Source: Kitasatospora xanthocidica (GTDB lineage Bacteria > Actinomycetota > Actinomycetes > Streptomycetales > Streptomycetaceae). Taken from it: a stretch of DNA of 64,000 bases. The notes beneath the pieces are model-generated. The model worked only from the letters and a program-made list of their open reading frames with translations. It did no database searches and was not told the origin of the DNA. The translations under genes were made by a program, and so were the position numbers. Of this stretch, positions 33,008 to 40,009 are shown one piece after another; position 1 is the stretch's first letter, and each line of letters starts with the position of its first letter. The stretch spans positions 1-64,000 of the forward strand of contig NZ_BNBY01000030.1 of NCBI RefSeq assembly GCF_014656195.1, in the 5' to 3' direction.

Positions 33008-33454
33008 TCAGTGCGACTGCAGCGCCTGGGCCTGCGCGGGCAGGCCCGGCTTGCCGATCTCCGAGGTGCAGAAGGAGCAGCGGGTCGCGGCGGCCGGGAT
33101 CGAGCTGAGGCACTCGGGGCAGTCCGTCTTCGCGACCGCCGCGGGCTCGGCCGAGTCGAAGCGCGACTGCAGCTTGCCGACCGGCAGCACCACGGCGAAG
33201 TAGATGACGGCGGCGGTCAGCACGAAGCCGATCAGGGCGTTCACGAACAGCCCGTACGGGAACCGGGTGCCGGCCACCTCGAAGGTCTTCTGGGTGAAGT
33301 CGCCGACCGCGCCGGACGCGACGCCGACCAGCGGGGTGAGGAACGCGCTGACGAACCCGGTGACGACGGCGGTGAAGGCCGCGCCGATCACGATACCGAC
33401 CGCGAGGTCCACCACGTTTCCGCGCAGCAGGAAGCTGCGGAATCCCTTGAGCAC
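33008..33454 (-). CDS. mscL: Large-conductance mechanosensitive channel with C-terminal zinc ribbon
   Basis: MscL, 148 residues. It opens under membrane tension to release solutes on hypo-osmotic shock. The N-terminal helix and TM1 are LKGFRSFLLRGNVVDLAVGIVIGAAFTAVVTGFVSAFLTPL (about 2-42), TM2 is FVNALIGFVLTAAVIYFAVVLPV (about 71-93). After the usual cytoplasmic part there are C112-x2-C115 and C126-x2-C129, a small zinc ribbon found in many streptomycete MscL proteins and absent from the E. coli protein. The GTG at 33454 is chosen because TTTGGAG precedes it and family proteins begin with this helix; the frame runs open to 33559. Confidence 0.93.
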   Translation of the reverse strand: MLKGFRSFLLRGNVVDLAVGIVIGAAFTAVVTGFVSAFLTPLVGVASGAVGDFTQKTFEVAGTRFPYGLFVNALIGFVLTAAVIYFAVVLPVGKLQSRFDSAEPAAVAKTDCPECLSSIPAAATRCSFCTSEIGKPGLPAQAQALQSH

Positions 33455-33665
33455 CGGGTGACTCCAAATCCGTACGGGGGAGGGGGAGGTGGGGCACGCG
33501 GAGGCGCCCCGGCCGCACATCCTGCCGAGCGTCCCGGGTCGAGGTCCAACCGCGTTCACCCGATCCGCGTAACCGCCGCAACGACCCGCGGTGCCGGGCC
33601 GGGCGGTGCGCGGGCGCTCCGCGTACCGCCCTATCGCGGGCGGGGGGAGACGTTAACTCGACTGT

Positions 33666-33694
33666 TTGACACCGAAATTGACGTGTCATTTGAC
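33666..33694. promoter_or_regulatory. Three TTGAC repeats at 12-bp spacing
   Basis: TTGAC occurs at 33666, 33678 and 33690, exactly 12 bp apart, inside an AT-rich island in the mscL-glycosyltransferase divergent gap. TGACAC (33667-33672) and GTGTCA (33683-33688) also form an inverted repeat. It looks like a regulator-binding cluster. Confidence 0.5.
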
Positions 33695-33881
33695 GTCGGC
33701 GGGAGGGGCCCGGACTGCCTCGACCTGCCGCCGTGGCGGAGCGGCGGCGCGACGGGACCGGGTGCGGCACGGCGCGACGGGAGCGAACCGGAGCGCGGCG
33801 AGGGGTGAGACGGGGCGCACGGTGGTCGCAACCGGCGCACGACGGCGGGTTTCTGGCGCACATCGGGTGTACGAGCGCGGG

Positions 33882-33899
33882 CTGATGGGCCACCATCAG
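33882..33899. promoter_or_regulatory. Palindrome CTGATGG-N4-CCATCAG
   Basis: Perfect 7-bp arms about 50 bp before the glycosyltransferase start and just upstream of its candidate -10 box CAAGGT (33937-33942), at a position suitable for a repressor or activator. Confidence 0.45.
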
Positions 33900-33948
33900 G
33901 TTGCGCGAAGGGGCTGTCCCGGGCGGAGCACTGTGCCAAGGTCGGTCC

Positions 33949-35130
33949 ATGCCCGACCATATGTCGGCCGATCCGGCCGGAACCCGTCCGCGCGTCCTGC
34001 ACCTGATCAGTGATTCGCGCCGCGGCGGCGCCCAGAACTTCGCCCGTGACCTCCACCGGGAACTGGGCCGCCGGGGCCAGTCCTCCGCGCTGTGCGCCCT
34101 CGCCCCGCACCCGGCCGTCCACCCGGGTTCGGGGGAGTCCGACCCGGGCGACTGCCCCGACGCCTCCGGTCTGCGCACCGCCGCCGTCCTCGGCCCCGGC
34201 CGCCTGCGCCCGAGCACACTGCGGGCCCTGCGCTCCGCCGCGCGCGCCGCCGACGTCGTGCTCGCCCACGGCTCGGACACCCTGGCCGCCTGCGCCCTCG
34301 CCCTGGCCGGCACCCGCACCCCGTTCGTCTACGTCTCCGTCGGCCACCCGCGCTACTGGACGGCCAACCGGCTCCGCCGGACCCGCGGTGCCGCGCTGAT
34401 GCACCGGGCCGCCGCGGTCACCACCCTCACCGACGAGGCGCGGGCGGTGCTCCAGGAGCAGTTCGCGCTGCCCGACGGCAAGGTGCACGTGATCCCCAAC
34501 TCCCGTGCCGCGGAGAGCTATCCGCCCGCCGACGGCCGGGACGACCGGCGCGCCGCCCGGCACGCGCTGGGCCTTCCGGCGGACGTCCTGCTGGTCGCCT
34601 GGATCGGTGCCATAGCGCCCGAGAAGCGGCTCGACCTGGCCCTCGACGTGCTCGACCGGCTGCCCGACGTCCGGCTCGCCGTCGCGGGGGACGGGCCGCT
34701 GCGCGAGTCGCTGGCCCGCCACCCTGCCGCCGCCCGCGCCCACTTCCTCGGCCCGCTGCCCGACCCGGCGCCGCTCTACCGCGCCGCCGACGCGCTGCTG
34801 CTCACCAGCGACAGCGAGGGTGTGCCCGGAGCGCTGATCGAGGCCGCCCTGGCCGGCGTGCCCGCCGTCGCCACCGACGTCGGCTGGGTGCGCGAGGTCG
34901 TCCGGGACGGCGCCACCGGTGCGCTCGTCGCTCCCGGGGACCCGCTCGCGCTGGCCGAGGCGCTGGGCAAGGTGCTGGCCGTCAACCGCGCGGGCCTCGG
35001 CGCGGCCGCCCGGGTGCACGCGCTGGAGCACTTCGAACTGGGCGCGGTGGTGGACGCCTGGCAGCAACTGGTGGCCGAGGTCTGGACGGCGGGTGAGGCG
35101 CCGGCCGACCGGCCGGCGGGGGAGGGCTGA
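33949..35130 (+). CDS. Glycosyltransferase family 4-like protein
   Basis: A GT-B fold glycosyltransferase of 393 residues. The N-terminal acceptor domain opens with RPRVLHLISDSRRGGAQNFARDLHREL, the GGAQ motif typical of GT4. The C-terminal nucleotide-sugar domain has VAWIGAIAPEKRLDLALDVLDRLPDVRLAVAGDGPLRE and the E-x7-E motif in SDSEGVPGALIEAALAGVPAVATDVGWVREVV (about 290-321). The donor and acceptor are unknown; lipid or exopolysaccharide glycosylation is usual. The ATG at 33949 is 6 nt past CAAGGT, consistent with a leaderless mRNA; a second ATG at 33961 is possible. It is a single gene. Confidence 0.9.
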   Translation: MPDHMSADPAGTRPRVLHLISDSRRGGAQNFARDLHRELGRRGQSSALCALAPHPAVHPGSGESDPGDCPDASGLRTAAVLGPGRLRPSTLRALRSAARAADVVLAHGSDTLAACALALAGTRTPFVYVSVGHPRYWTANRLRRTRGAALMHRAAAVTTLTDEARAVLQEQFALPDGKVHVIPNSRAAESYPPADGRDDRRAARHALGLPADVLLVAWIGAIAPEKRLDLALDVLDRLPDVRLAVAGDGPLRESLARHPAAARAHFLGPLPDPAPLYRAADALLLTSDSEGVPGALIEAALAGVPAVATDVGWVREVVRDGATGALVAPGDPLALAEALGKVLAVNRAGLGAAARVHALEHFELGAVVDAWQQLVAEVWTAGEAPADRPAGEG

Positions 35131-35211
35131 CGGGGCGGCCCGAGCTAAGCCGTTCGGGCGAATCCCGGCCTGGCGTCGCGCACCGACTCGCCGGTAACGA
35201 AGCGTCGCCAG

Positions 35212-35217
35212 CACACT
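35212..35217 (+). promoter_or_regulatory. -10 box (CACACT), leaderless start of the DsbA-like gene
   Basis: CACACT ends 7 nt before the GTG at 35225, with no ribosome site between. Confidence 0.4.
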
Positions 35218-35224
35218 GCCCGGT

Positions 35225-35899
35225 GTGAACTCGAAGTCGCTGCTGCGGTCCACCGTCCTGTTCGCCGTCGCCGCCGGGATCGCCGTATCCCCTCTCCAGG
35301 CCGGCGCGGCGACCCACCAACCCCTGTCCGAGGGCAAGCAGTTCGTGAAGCTCGACCATCCGCAACCGGTGCGCGAGAGCGCCCGGACGGAGGCGGTCGA
35401 GTTCTTCTGGTACGACTGCGGCCACTCCCAGGCACTCGAGAAGCCCCTGCAGGCCTGGGCGGAGAAGCATCGCGACGACGTGTCGCTGCGCCGCGTCCCG
35501 GCGATCTGGCAGGGCAGCCCGGAGGAGAACGCGCAGCGCGGCCATGCGCGGATGTACTACACGCTGGAGCGCCTGGGCCTGGTCGAGCGCCTGCAGACGA
35601 GCGTCTTCCGCTCCGTCCACGAGGAGGGTGCCGACCTCGTGACCGAGGCGGCGTCCACCGACTGGGCCGTCCACCACGGCATCGACGCCCAGCTCTTCGG
35701 CCAGACCTACCGGTCCGCCGAGGTCCGGCAGTCGGTGGAGGACGCCGCCGCCGCGTTCGTCCGGTACGGCATCAACGAGCTGCCGACGGTCATCGTCCAG
35801 GGCGAGTACCGGACCTCGCCGACCAAGGCCGGCGGTGTCGAGGCGATGCCCGAGGTGCTCGACTACCTGGTGCAGCAGGAGCAGCTGAAGAAGGGCTGA
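35225..35899 (+). CDS. Secreted DsbA-like protein with CGHS instead of CPHC active site
   Basis: A thioredoxin-fold protein of 224 residues resembling proteobacterial DsbA. A signal peptide (MNSKSLLRSTVLFAVAAGIAVSPLQAGAA, about 1-29) directs export; no lipobox is seen. VEFFWYDCGHS (58-68) is the active-site strand and helix start, where DsbA has CPHC: here C65 is kept, but Pro and the second Cys are replaced by Gly66 and Ser68. The cis-proline loop is present (GINELPTVIVQGEYR, P187), and the end VLDYLVQQEQLKKG is DsbA-like. With one Cys it cannot form the usual active-site disulfide, so isomerase, mixed-disulfide or noncatalytic roles are possible. A hairpin terminator follows. Confidence 0.85.
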   Translation: MNSKSLLRSTVLFAVAAGIAVSPLQAGAATHQPLSEGKQFVKLDHPQPVRESARTEAVEFFWYDCGHSQALEKPLQAWAEKHRDDVSLRRVPAIWQGSPEENAQRGHARMYYTLERLGLVERLQTSVFRSVHEEGADLVTEAASTDWAVHHGIDAQLFGQTYRSAEVRQSVEDAAAAFVRYGINELPTVIVQGEYRTSPTKAGGVEAMPEVLDYLVQQEQLKKG

Positions 35900-35956
35900 T
35901 CCCCACGGGAGCGGTGACGACGGGTCAGCTCGCTCGTGCGGAACGCCCATCCGGAG

Positions 35957-35989
35957 CCGGAGGGCCGGAGTCGCCCGCCGGCCCTCCGG
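35957..35989 (+). terminator. Hairpin terminator after the DsbA-like gene
   Basis: CCGGAGGGCCGG (35957-35968) pairs with CCGGCCCTCCGG (35978-35989), 9-nt loop, followed by GTCTT. Confidence 0.75.
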
Positions 35990-35996
35990 GTCTTGC

Positions 35997-36026
35997 CTAA
36001 CCATTCAAAAGCGGTTTAATGGTTAG
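35997..36026 (+). promoter_or_regulatory. Operator-like palindrome over the promoter of the hydrolase gene
   Basis: CTAACCATT (35997-36005) and AATGGTTAG (36018-36026) are perfect 9-bp arms spaced by 12 nt. The right arm covers the -10 candidate TTTAAT (36015-36020) and ends 1 nt before the ATG at 36028, so the mRNA would be leaderless and a bound repressor would cover the start site. This is typical of TetR/MarR-class operators; no regulator gene is adjacent. Confidence 0.7.
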
Positions 36027-36027
36027 C

Positions 36028-36903
36028 ATGAGCGAGCTGACGATCCCGCAGGTCCACCACCGCCACGTCGACGTCGACGGGCTGCGCGTCTTCTACCGCG
36101 AAACCGGCCCGGCCGACGCCCCCGTCCTCCTGCTGCTGCACGGCTTCCCCTCCGCCTCGCACCAGTACGCCCGGCTGCTCGACGCGCTCGGCACCCGCTA
36201 CCGCCTGATAGCCCCCGACTACCCCGGCTTCGGCCACAGCGACAGCCCCGCACCCGACGCCTTCGCCTACCGCTTCGACACCCTGGCCGACGTGATCGAG
36301 GGCTTCTGCCTCGCCCTCGGCCTGGACCGCTTCGCGCTGTACGTCTTCGACTTCGGTGCCCCCGTCGGCCTGCGCCTGGCCACCCGCCGCCCGGAGTGGA
36401 TCACCGGCCTGGTGGTCCAGAACGGCAACGCCTACGAGGAGGGGCTCTCCGGCCAGGCGAGGGAGTTCATCGCCAACCGGCGCGGCGTCCCCGGAGCCGC
36501 GGCGGCCGCCCGCTCGATCCTCACGCCGGAGATCACCCGCGGCCAGTACGAGGGCGGCACCGGCGACCCGAGCCTGGTCGCCCCCGACGGCTGGACGCTC
36601 GACCAGCACTTCCTCGACCTCCCCGGCCGCAAGGACATCCAGGTCGAACTGGCCCTCGACTACTTCTCCAACGTCGAGCTCTACCCGGCCTGGCAGGCCT
36701 GGCTGCGCGCCGCCCAGCCGCCCACGCTGGTCCTCTGGGGCCGCAACGACCCGTTCTTCACCGAGGCCGGCGCCCGCGCCTACCTGCGCGACCTGCCCGG
36801 GGCCGAACTGCACGTCTTCGACACAGGGCATTTCGCGCTGGAGGAGAAGCTGCCCGAAATCGCCCCGCTGATCGACGACTTCCTCGCCCGCACCCAGAAG
36901 TAG
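36028..36903 (+). CDS. Alpha/beta hydrolase of the haloalkane dehalogenase/epoxide hydrolase type
   Basis: A protein of 291 residues. HGFPSASHQYARLLDAL (38-54) gives the HGxP oxyanion motif, and the nucleophile elbow reads YVFDFGAPVG, with Asp (D108) where lipases have Ser. An Asp nucleophile next to G-A-P is diagnostic of the haloalkane dehalogenase, haloacetate dehalogenase and epoxide hydrolase group. The late catalytic His is H268 (FDTGHFALEE). The lid region is about 140-215. In-frame ATG codons at 36019 and 36028 both exist; 36028 fits the -10 spacing. The palindrome over the start predicts repression in the absence of an inducer. Confidence 0.88.
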   Translation: MSELTIPQVHHRHVDVDGLRVFYRETGPADAPVLLLLHGFPSASHQYARLLDALGTRYRLIAPDYPGFGHSDSPAPDAFAYRFDTLADVIEGFCLALGLDRFALYVFDFGAPVGLRLATRRPEWITGLVVQNGNAYEEGLSGQAREFIANRRGVPGAAAAARSILTPEITRGQYEGGTGDPSLVAPDGWTLDQHFLDLPGRKDIQVELALDYFSNVELYPAWQAWLRAAQPPTLVLWGRNDPFFTEAGARAYLRDLPGAELHVFDTGHFALEEKLPEIAPLIDDFLARTQK

Positions 36904-36961
36904 CGGTCTGGCAGAGGCGGCACGCAGGGCCGGCGAACCGGGGAGTGAGTCGAAGATCCGC

Positions 36962-37708
36962 TCAGTCGCGGCGCAGCAGGTACGTGACGAAGCCGAGCGT
37001 CCCCCGGTAGCCGTGCAACCACTCCGTGCGGTGCCGGTCCGCGGCCTCCCGGGCGGCGGCCGCGTCCGGGTGGTCGGGGTGGTCCAGCACCCACTCGGCG
37101 AGCGTGCCCGTCCAGGCGAACTCGTAGTCGTCCCACTCGTGTTCCGTGCTGACGTACCCGGACACCGGCGTCCAGCCCTCCGCCATGACCCGGTCGGTGG
37201 TGGTCGCCAGGTCCGCGTAGTCCTCCCGCGCCGCGCCCAGCCCGTCCAGCGCGGCCTGCGACGGCTCGCGCTGCCAGAACGCGTCGCCGACCAGCAACCG
37301 GCCGCTCGGGGACAGGAGTTCGCGGGCCGCGGCGAGCGTCGGCAGCAGTCCGCCGAAGGCATGGGTGGAACCGACGCACAGCACCAGGTCGAATGGCTCC
37401 TTCGCGGTGAACTCCGTCGCGTCCTGGTGGTGCAGACCGATCCGGCGCTCGACGCCGAGGGCGGTCGCGGTCTCCCGCGCCAGGGTCAGGGCCCGGGCGT
37501 CCAGGTCCACCCCCACGGCCTGCCAGCCCGGGCGCGCGGCCAGCGCCCGGAGCAGCCAGGCGCCCTCGCCGCAGCCGAGGTCCAGCGCCCGGCCCTCCTC
37601 CCGCCCGGCCGTCGCACGGTCCAGCAGGCGGGCCACCGACTCGTCCGCGAGCGGGGCCGCGATCGGGTGGTGGGCGTGGGCGAGGCGGGAGATCTGCTGA
37701 CGGTCCAT
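36962..37708 (-). CDS. Class I SAM-dependent methyltransferase
   Basis: A protein of 248 residues with the Rossmann methyltransferase signature: motif I ALDLGCGEGAWLLRAL (about 41-56), motif II VGVDLDARALTLAR, then FDLVLCVGSTHAFGGLLPTLAAARELLSPSGRLLVGDAFWQ, the post-motif III pattern of small-molecule methyltransferases. The C-terminal segment is rich in His, Asp and Trp. The substrate is unknown. The ATG at 37708 lies 6 nt past CATACT (leaderless). It runs in the same direction as the HpnB-like gene upstream but with its own promoter. Confidence 0.88.
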   Translation of the reverse strand: MDRQQISRLAHAHHPIAAPLADESVARLLDRATAGREEGRALDLGCGEGAWLLRALAARPGWQAVGVDLDARALTLARETATALGVERRIGLHHQDATEFTAKEPFDLVLCVGSTHAFGGLLPTLAAARELLSPSGRLLVGDAFWQREPSQAALDGLGAAREDYADLATTTDRVMAEGWTPVSGYVSTEHEWDDYEFAWTGTLAEWVLDHPDHPDAAAAREAADRHRTEWLHGYRGTLGFVTYLLRRD

Positions 37709-37714
37709 CCGAGC

Positions 37715-37720
37715 AGTATG
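37715..37720 (-). promoter_or_regulatory. -10 box (CATACT), leaderless start of the methyltransferase gene
   Basis: On the minus strand CATACT ends 6 nt before the ATG at 37708; no ribosome site is present. Confidence 0.5.
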
Positions 37721-37797
37721 AGGCCGATCGGCGTACGGCGCCCGGGAATTCCGGGGTCCGCAGGGGGAAACGGGCTGCTCGCGGGCGTGTACGGGGG

Positions 37798-38946
37798 TCA
37801 CGCCCGCGAGTACGTCCGGCCCTTCCACGCGGCGCCCCGGCCGCGCCAGTGCTGCACCGCGGAGTCGACCGTCATCAGGAGGTACAGCCCCGCTGTGAAC
37901 GGCAGCAACAGTACGGCCGGGGCCGGCTGCCCGTAGTACCGGACCATCGGCAGGTACGTACCCGCCATCAGCGCCCACGCCGCCCCGCCCGTCACCGCCA
38001 CCGCCGGGGCCCCCGCCACCAGCCCGGCCACCGTCGCCGCCGGCGGCACCAGGTAGACCAGCCCCAGCCCCAGCACCGTCCCGAGCAGCAGCAGCGGCGA
38101 GTGCCGCAGCTGGGCGTACGCGCTGCGCGACACCATCCGCCACAACTGCTCCAGCCGCGGGTACGGGCGCACGCTGTCCACCTCCCCGGCGAGGCCCAGC
38201 CACGTCCGGCCGCCGGTGGACTTCACCGCCCGGGCCAGCGTCACGTCGTCGATCACCGCGCCCCGGATCGCCGCCACCCCGCCGGCCCGCTCCAGCGCCT
38301 CGCGCCGCACCAGCGAGCAGCCGCCCGCCGCGGCCGCCGTCCGGGCGCCCGGACGGTTGCTCCGGCGGAACGGGTACAGCTGGGCGAAGAAGTACACGAA
38401 GGCCGGCACGATCAGACGCTCCCAGCCGGTCTCCACCCGCAGCCGGGCCATCTGCGACACCAGGTCCAGGCCGTTGCCCTCGGCCGCCGCCACCAGCTCG
38501 GCGAGCGAGTCCGGGCCGTGCGCGATGTCCGCGTCCGTCAACAGCAGGTACTCGACGTCCGGGCCGGCCAGCTCCACGCCGTGCCGCAGCGCCCACAGCT
38601 TGCCCGTCCAGCCGGGCGGCAGCGGCGGGGGAGTGGTGACGGTCAGCTCCAGCCCGTCGATCGTCCGCAGCTCCGCCGCCAGCGCGCCCGTGCCGTCCGA
38701 GCTGTGGTCGTCCACCAGGATCACCCGCGCCCGCCCCGGGTACTTCTGCGCCAGCAGCGTCGGCAGGCTCAGCGGCAGCACCGCGGCCTCGTCCCGGGCC
38801 GGCACCACGACCGCCGCCTCCGGCCAGCGCAGCGGCGGGCGACGCGGCGGCAGCCGCACGTCGGTGCGCCAGAACGAGCCGTGGCAGCACGCCAGCCAGA
38901 GCCAGACCAGCAGGGAGAACGCGGCGATCCACAGCAGGACGGTCAC
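37798..38946 (-). CDS. Membrane glycosyltransferase family 2 protein (HpnB-like)
   Basis: A GT2 enzyme of 382 residues of the type annotated hopene-associated glycosyltransferase HpnB. An N-terminal membrane anchor (VLLWIAAFSLLVWLWLACC) is followed by the GT-A domain with VVVPARDEAAVLPLSLPTLL, RVILVDDHSSDGTGAL, the DxD-like YLLLTDADIAHGP (about 133-145), and the RRSNRPGARTAAAAGGCSLVRREA segment. Three to four C-terminal hydrophobic segments (about 275-365) follow. No shc or hpn genes are nearby, so hopanoid glycosylation is not shown by context. It starts with GTG at 38946 and is divergent from the racemase gene by 57 bp. Confidence 0.87.
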   Translation of the reverse strand: MTVLLWIAAFSLLVWLWLACCHGSFWRTDVRLPPRRPPLRWPEAAVVVPARDEAAVLPLSLPTLLAQKYPGRARVILVDDHSSDGTGALAAELRTIDGLELTVTTPPPLPPGWTGKLWALRHGVELAGPDVEYLLLTDADIAHGPDSLAELVAAAEGNGLDLVSQMARLRVETGWERLIVPAFVYFFAQLYPFRRSNRPGARTAAAAGGCSLVRREALERAGGVAAIRGAVIDDVTLARAVKSTGGRTWLGLAGEVDSVRPYPRLEQLWRMVSRSAYAQLRHSPLLLLGTVLGLGLVYLVPPAATVAGLVAGAPAVAVTGGAAWALMAGTYLPMVRYYGQPAPAVLLLPFTAGLYLLMTVDSAVQHWRGRGAAWKGRTYSRA

Positions 38947-38989
38947 TCCGGCAGTCTGCCGCAGAACGGGGTCCGACGGGTGGATCGAC

Positions 38990-38995
38990 TAAAGT
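38990..38995 (+). promoter_or_regulatory. -10 box (TAAAGT) of the racemase gene
   Basis: TAAAGT ends 8 nt before the GTG at 39004, which suggests a leaderless or nearly leaderless transcript. Confidence 0.5.
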
Positions 38996-39003
38996 CTTGA
39001 CCC

Positions 39004-39774
39004 GTGAAGATCGCACTGATGGACTCCGGAATCGGCCTGCTGGCCGCCGCCGCCACCCTCCGGAAGCTGCGCCCGGACGTGGACCTGGTGCTGTCCTCCA
39101 ACCCGGCTTCGATGCCCTGGGGGCCGCACACGCCCGAAGAGATCACCGAGCTGGCCCTCGGCTGCTCCCGGGCGGCCGCCGCGTTCGCACCCGACGCGCT
39201 GGTGGTCGCCTGCAACACGGCCTCGGTCCACGCGCTCGCCGCCCTGCGCGCCGAGCTGGAGCCCGGGCTGCCGGTGATCGGCACCGTCCCGGCGATCAAG
39301 CCCGCCGCCGCGCTGGGCGGCCGGGTCGCCATCTGGGCCACCCCGGCCACCACCGGCAGCCCCTACCAGCGCGGGCTCATCCGTGACTTCGGCGGCACGG
39401 CGGACATCACGGAGGTCGCCTGCCCGGGCCTCGCCGACGCCGTCGAGCACGGTGACGACGACGCCATCACCGCCGCCATCGCCGACGCCGCCGCCCGTAC
39501 GCCCGTCGGCACCGAGGTGCTCGTGCTGGGCTGCACCCACTACGAACTCGTCGACGAACGCATCCGCGCCGCCGTCGCCCCGACCGCCGCCCCGGCGCTC
39601 ACCCTGCTCGGCTCCGCCGACGCCGTCGCCGCCCAGGCCCTCCGCCGCGTCGCCGACCCGACCCGCAAGGGCACCGGCACCCTCACCGTCCTCCACGCCG
39701 GCGCCCCCGCCGTCCTCCCCCCGGCCGCCGCCCTCTACCCGCAGGGCAACGTCCTGGCCACCCTCATCGGCTGA
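39004..39774 (+). CDS. Aspartate/glutamate racemase family protein (MurI-like)
   Basis: A protein of 256 residues of the Asp/Glu/hydantoin racemase superfamily. The opening MKIALMDSGIGLL resembles MurI (FDSGVGGL), and the two catalytic cysteines are present: C70 in VACNTAS and C177 in LGCTHYEL, both matching glutamate racemase blocks. VPAIKPAA (about 95-102) is also MurI-like. MurI supplies D-Glu for peptidoglycan; since the N-terminal motif departs from the classical one, this may be a second MurI or a different racemase. It ends in a strong terminator and stands alone. Confidence 0.85.
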   Translation: MKIALMDSGIGLLAAAATLRKLRPDVDLVLSSNPASMPWGPHTPEEITELALGCSRAAAAFAPDALVVACNTASVHALAALRAELEPGLPVIGTVPAIKPAAALGGRVAIWATPATTGSPYQRGLIRDFGGTADITEVACPGLADAVEHGDDDAITAAIADAAARTPVGTEVLVLGCTHYELVDERIRAAVAPTAAPALTLLGSADAVAAQALRRVADPTRKGTGTLTVLHAGAPAVLPPAAALYPQGNVLATLIG

Positions 39775-39794
39775 CCCACCAGCACAACGGCGCC

Positions 39795-39835
39795 CACCTG
39801 GACCTCCCCGCCCACCGGGGAGGTCCAGGTGTTTT
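39795..39835 (+). terminator. Strong intrinsic terminator after the racemase gene
   Basis: A 16-bp perfect stem (39795-39810 with 39816-39831), 5-nt loop, followed by TTTT (39832-39835): a classical Rho-independent terminator, 21 nt after the stop. Confidence 0.92.
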
Positions 39836-40009
39836 CGGTGGGCGGTGCGGAATCCGGGACTCGGCCAGGTCGGCTTTTCATGGGAAATTCCGGCTGATCC
39901 CCCGATATCCCACCGCCCACCCGGGTCGGGTGCGGAAGGAATTCGGACCTGCGGATTTCCGGCACGAGTCAGCTGAATAGGTCGGCGTCCTATGCCTGCG
40001 CTGAGCACA

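Noticed and set aside
36962..39016. Single 684-residue fusion of methyltransferase and upstream sequence on the minus strand
   Set aside because: The long frame is just an open antisense-like extension; the methyltransferase starts at 37708, and the 37798-38946 glycosyltransferase occupies another frame of the same strand.
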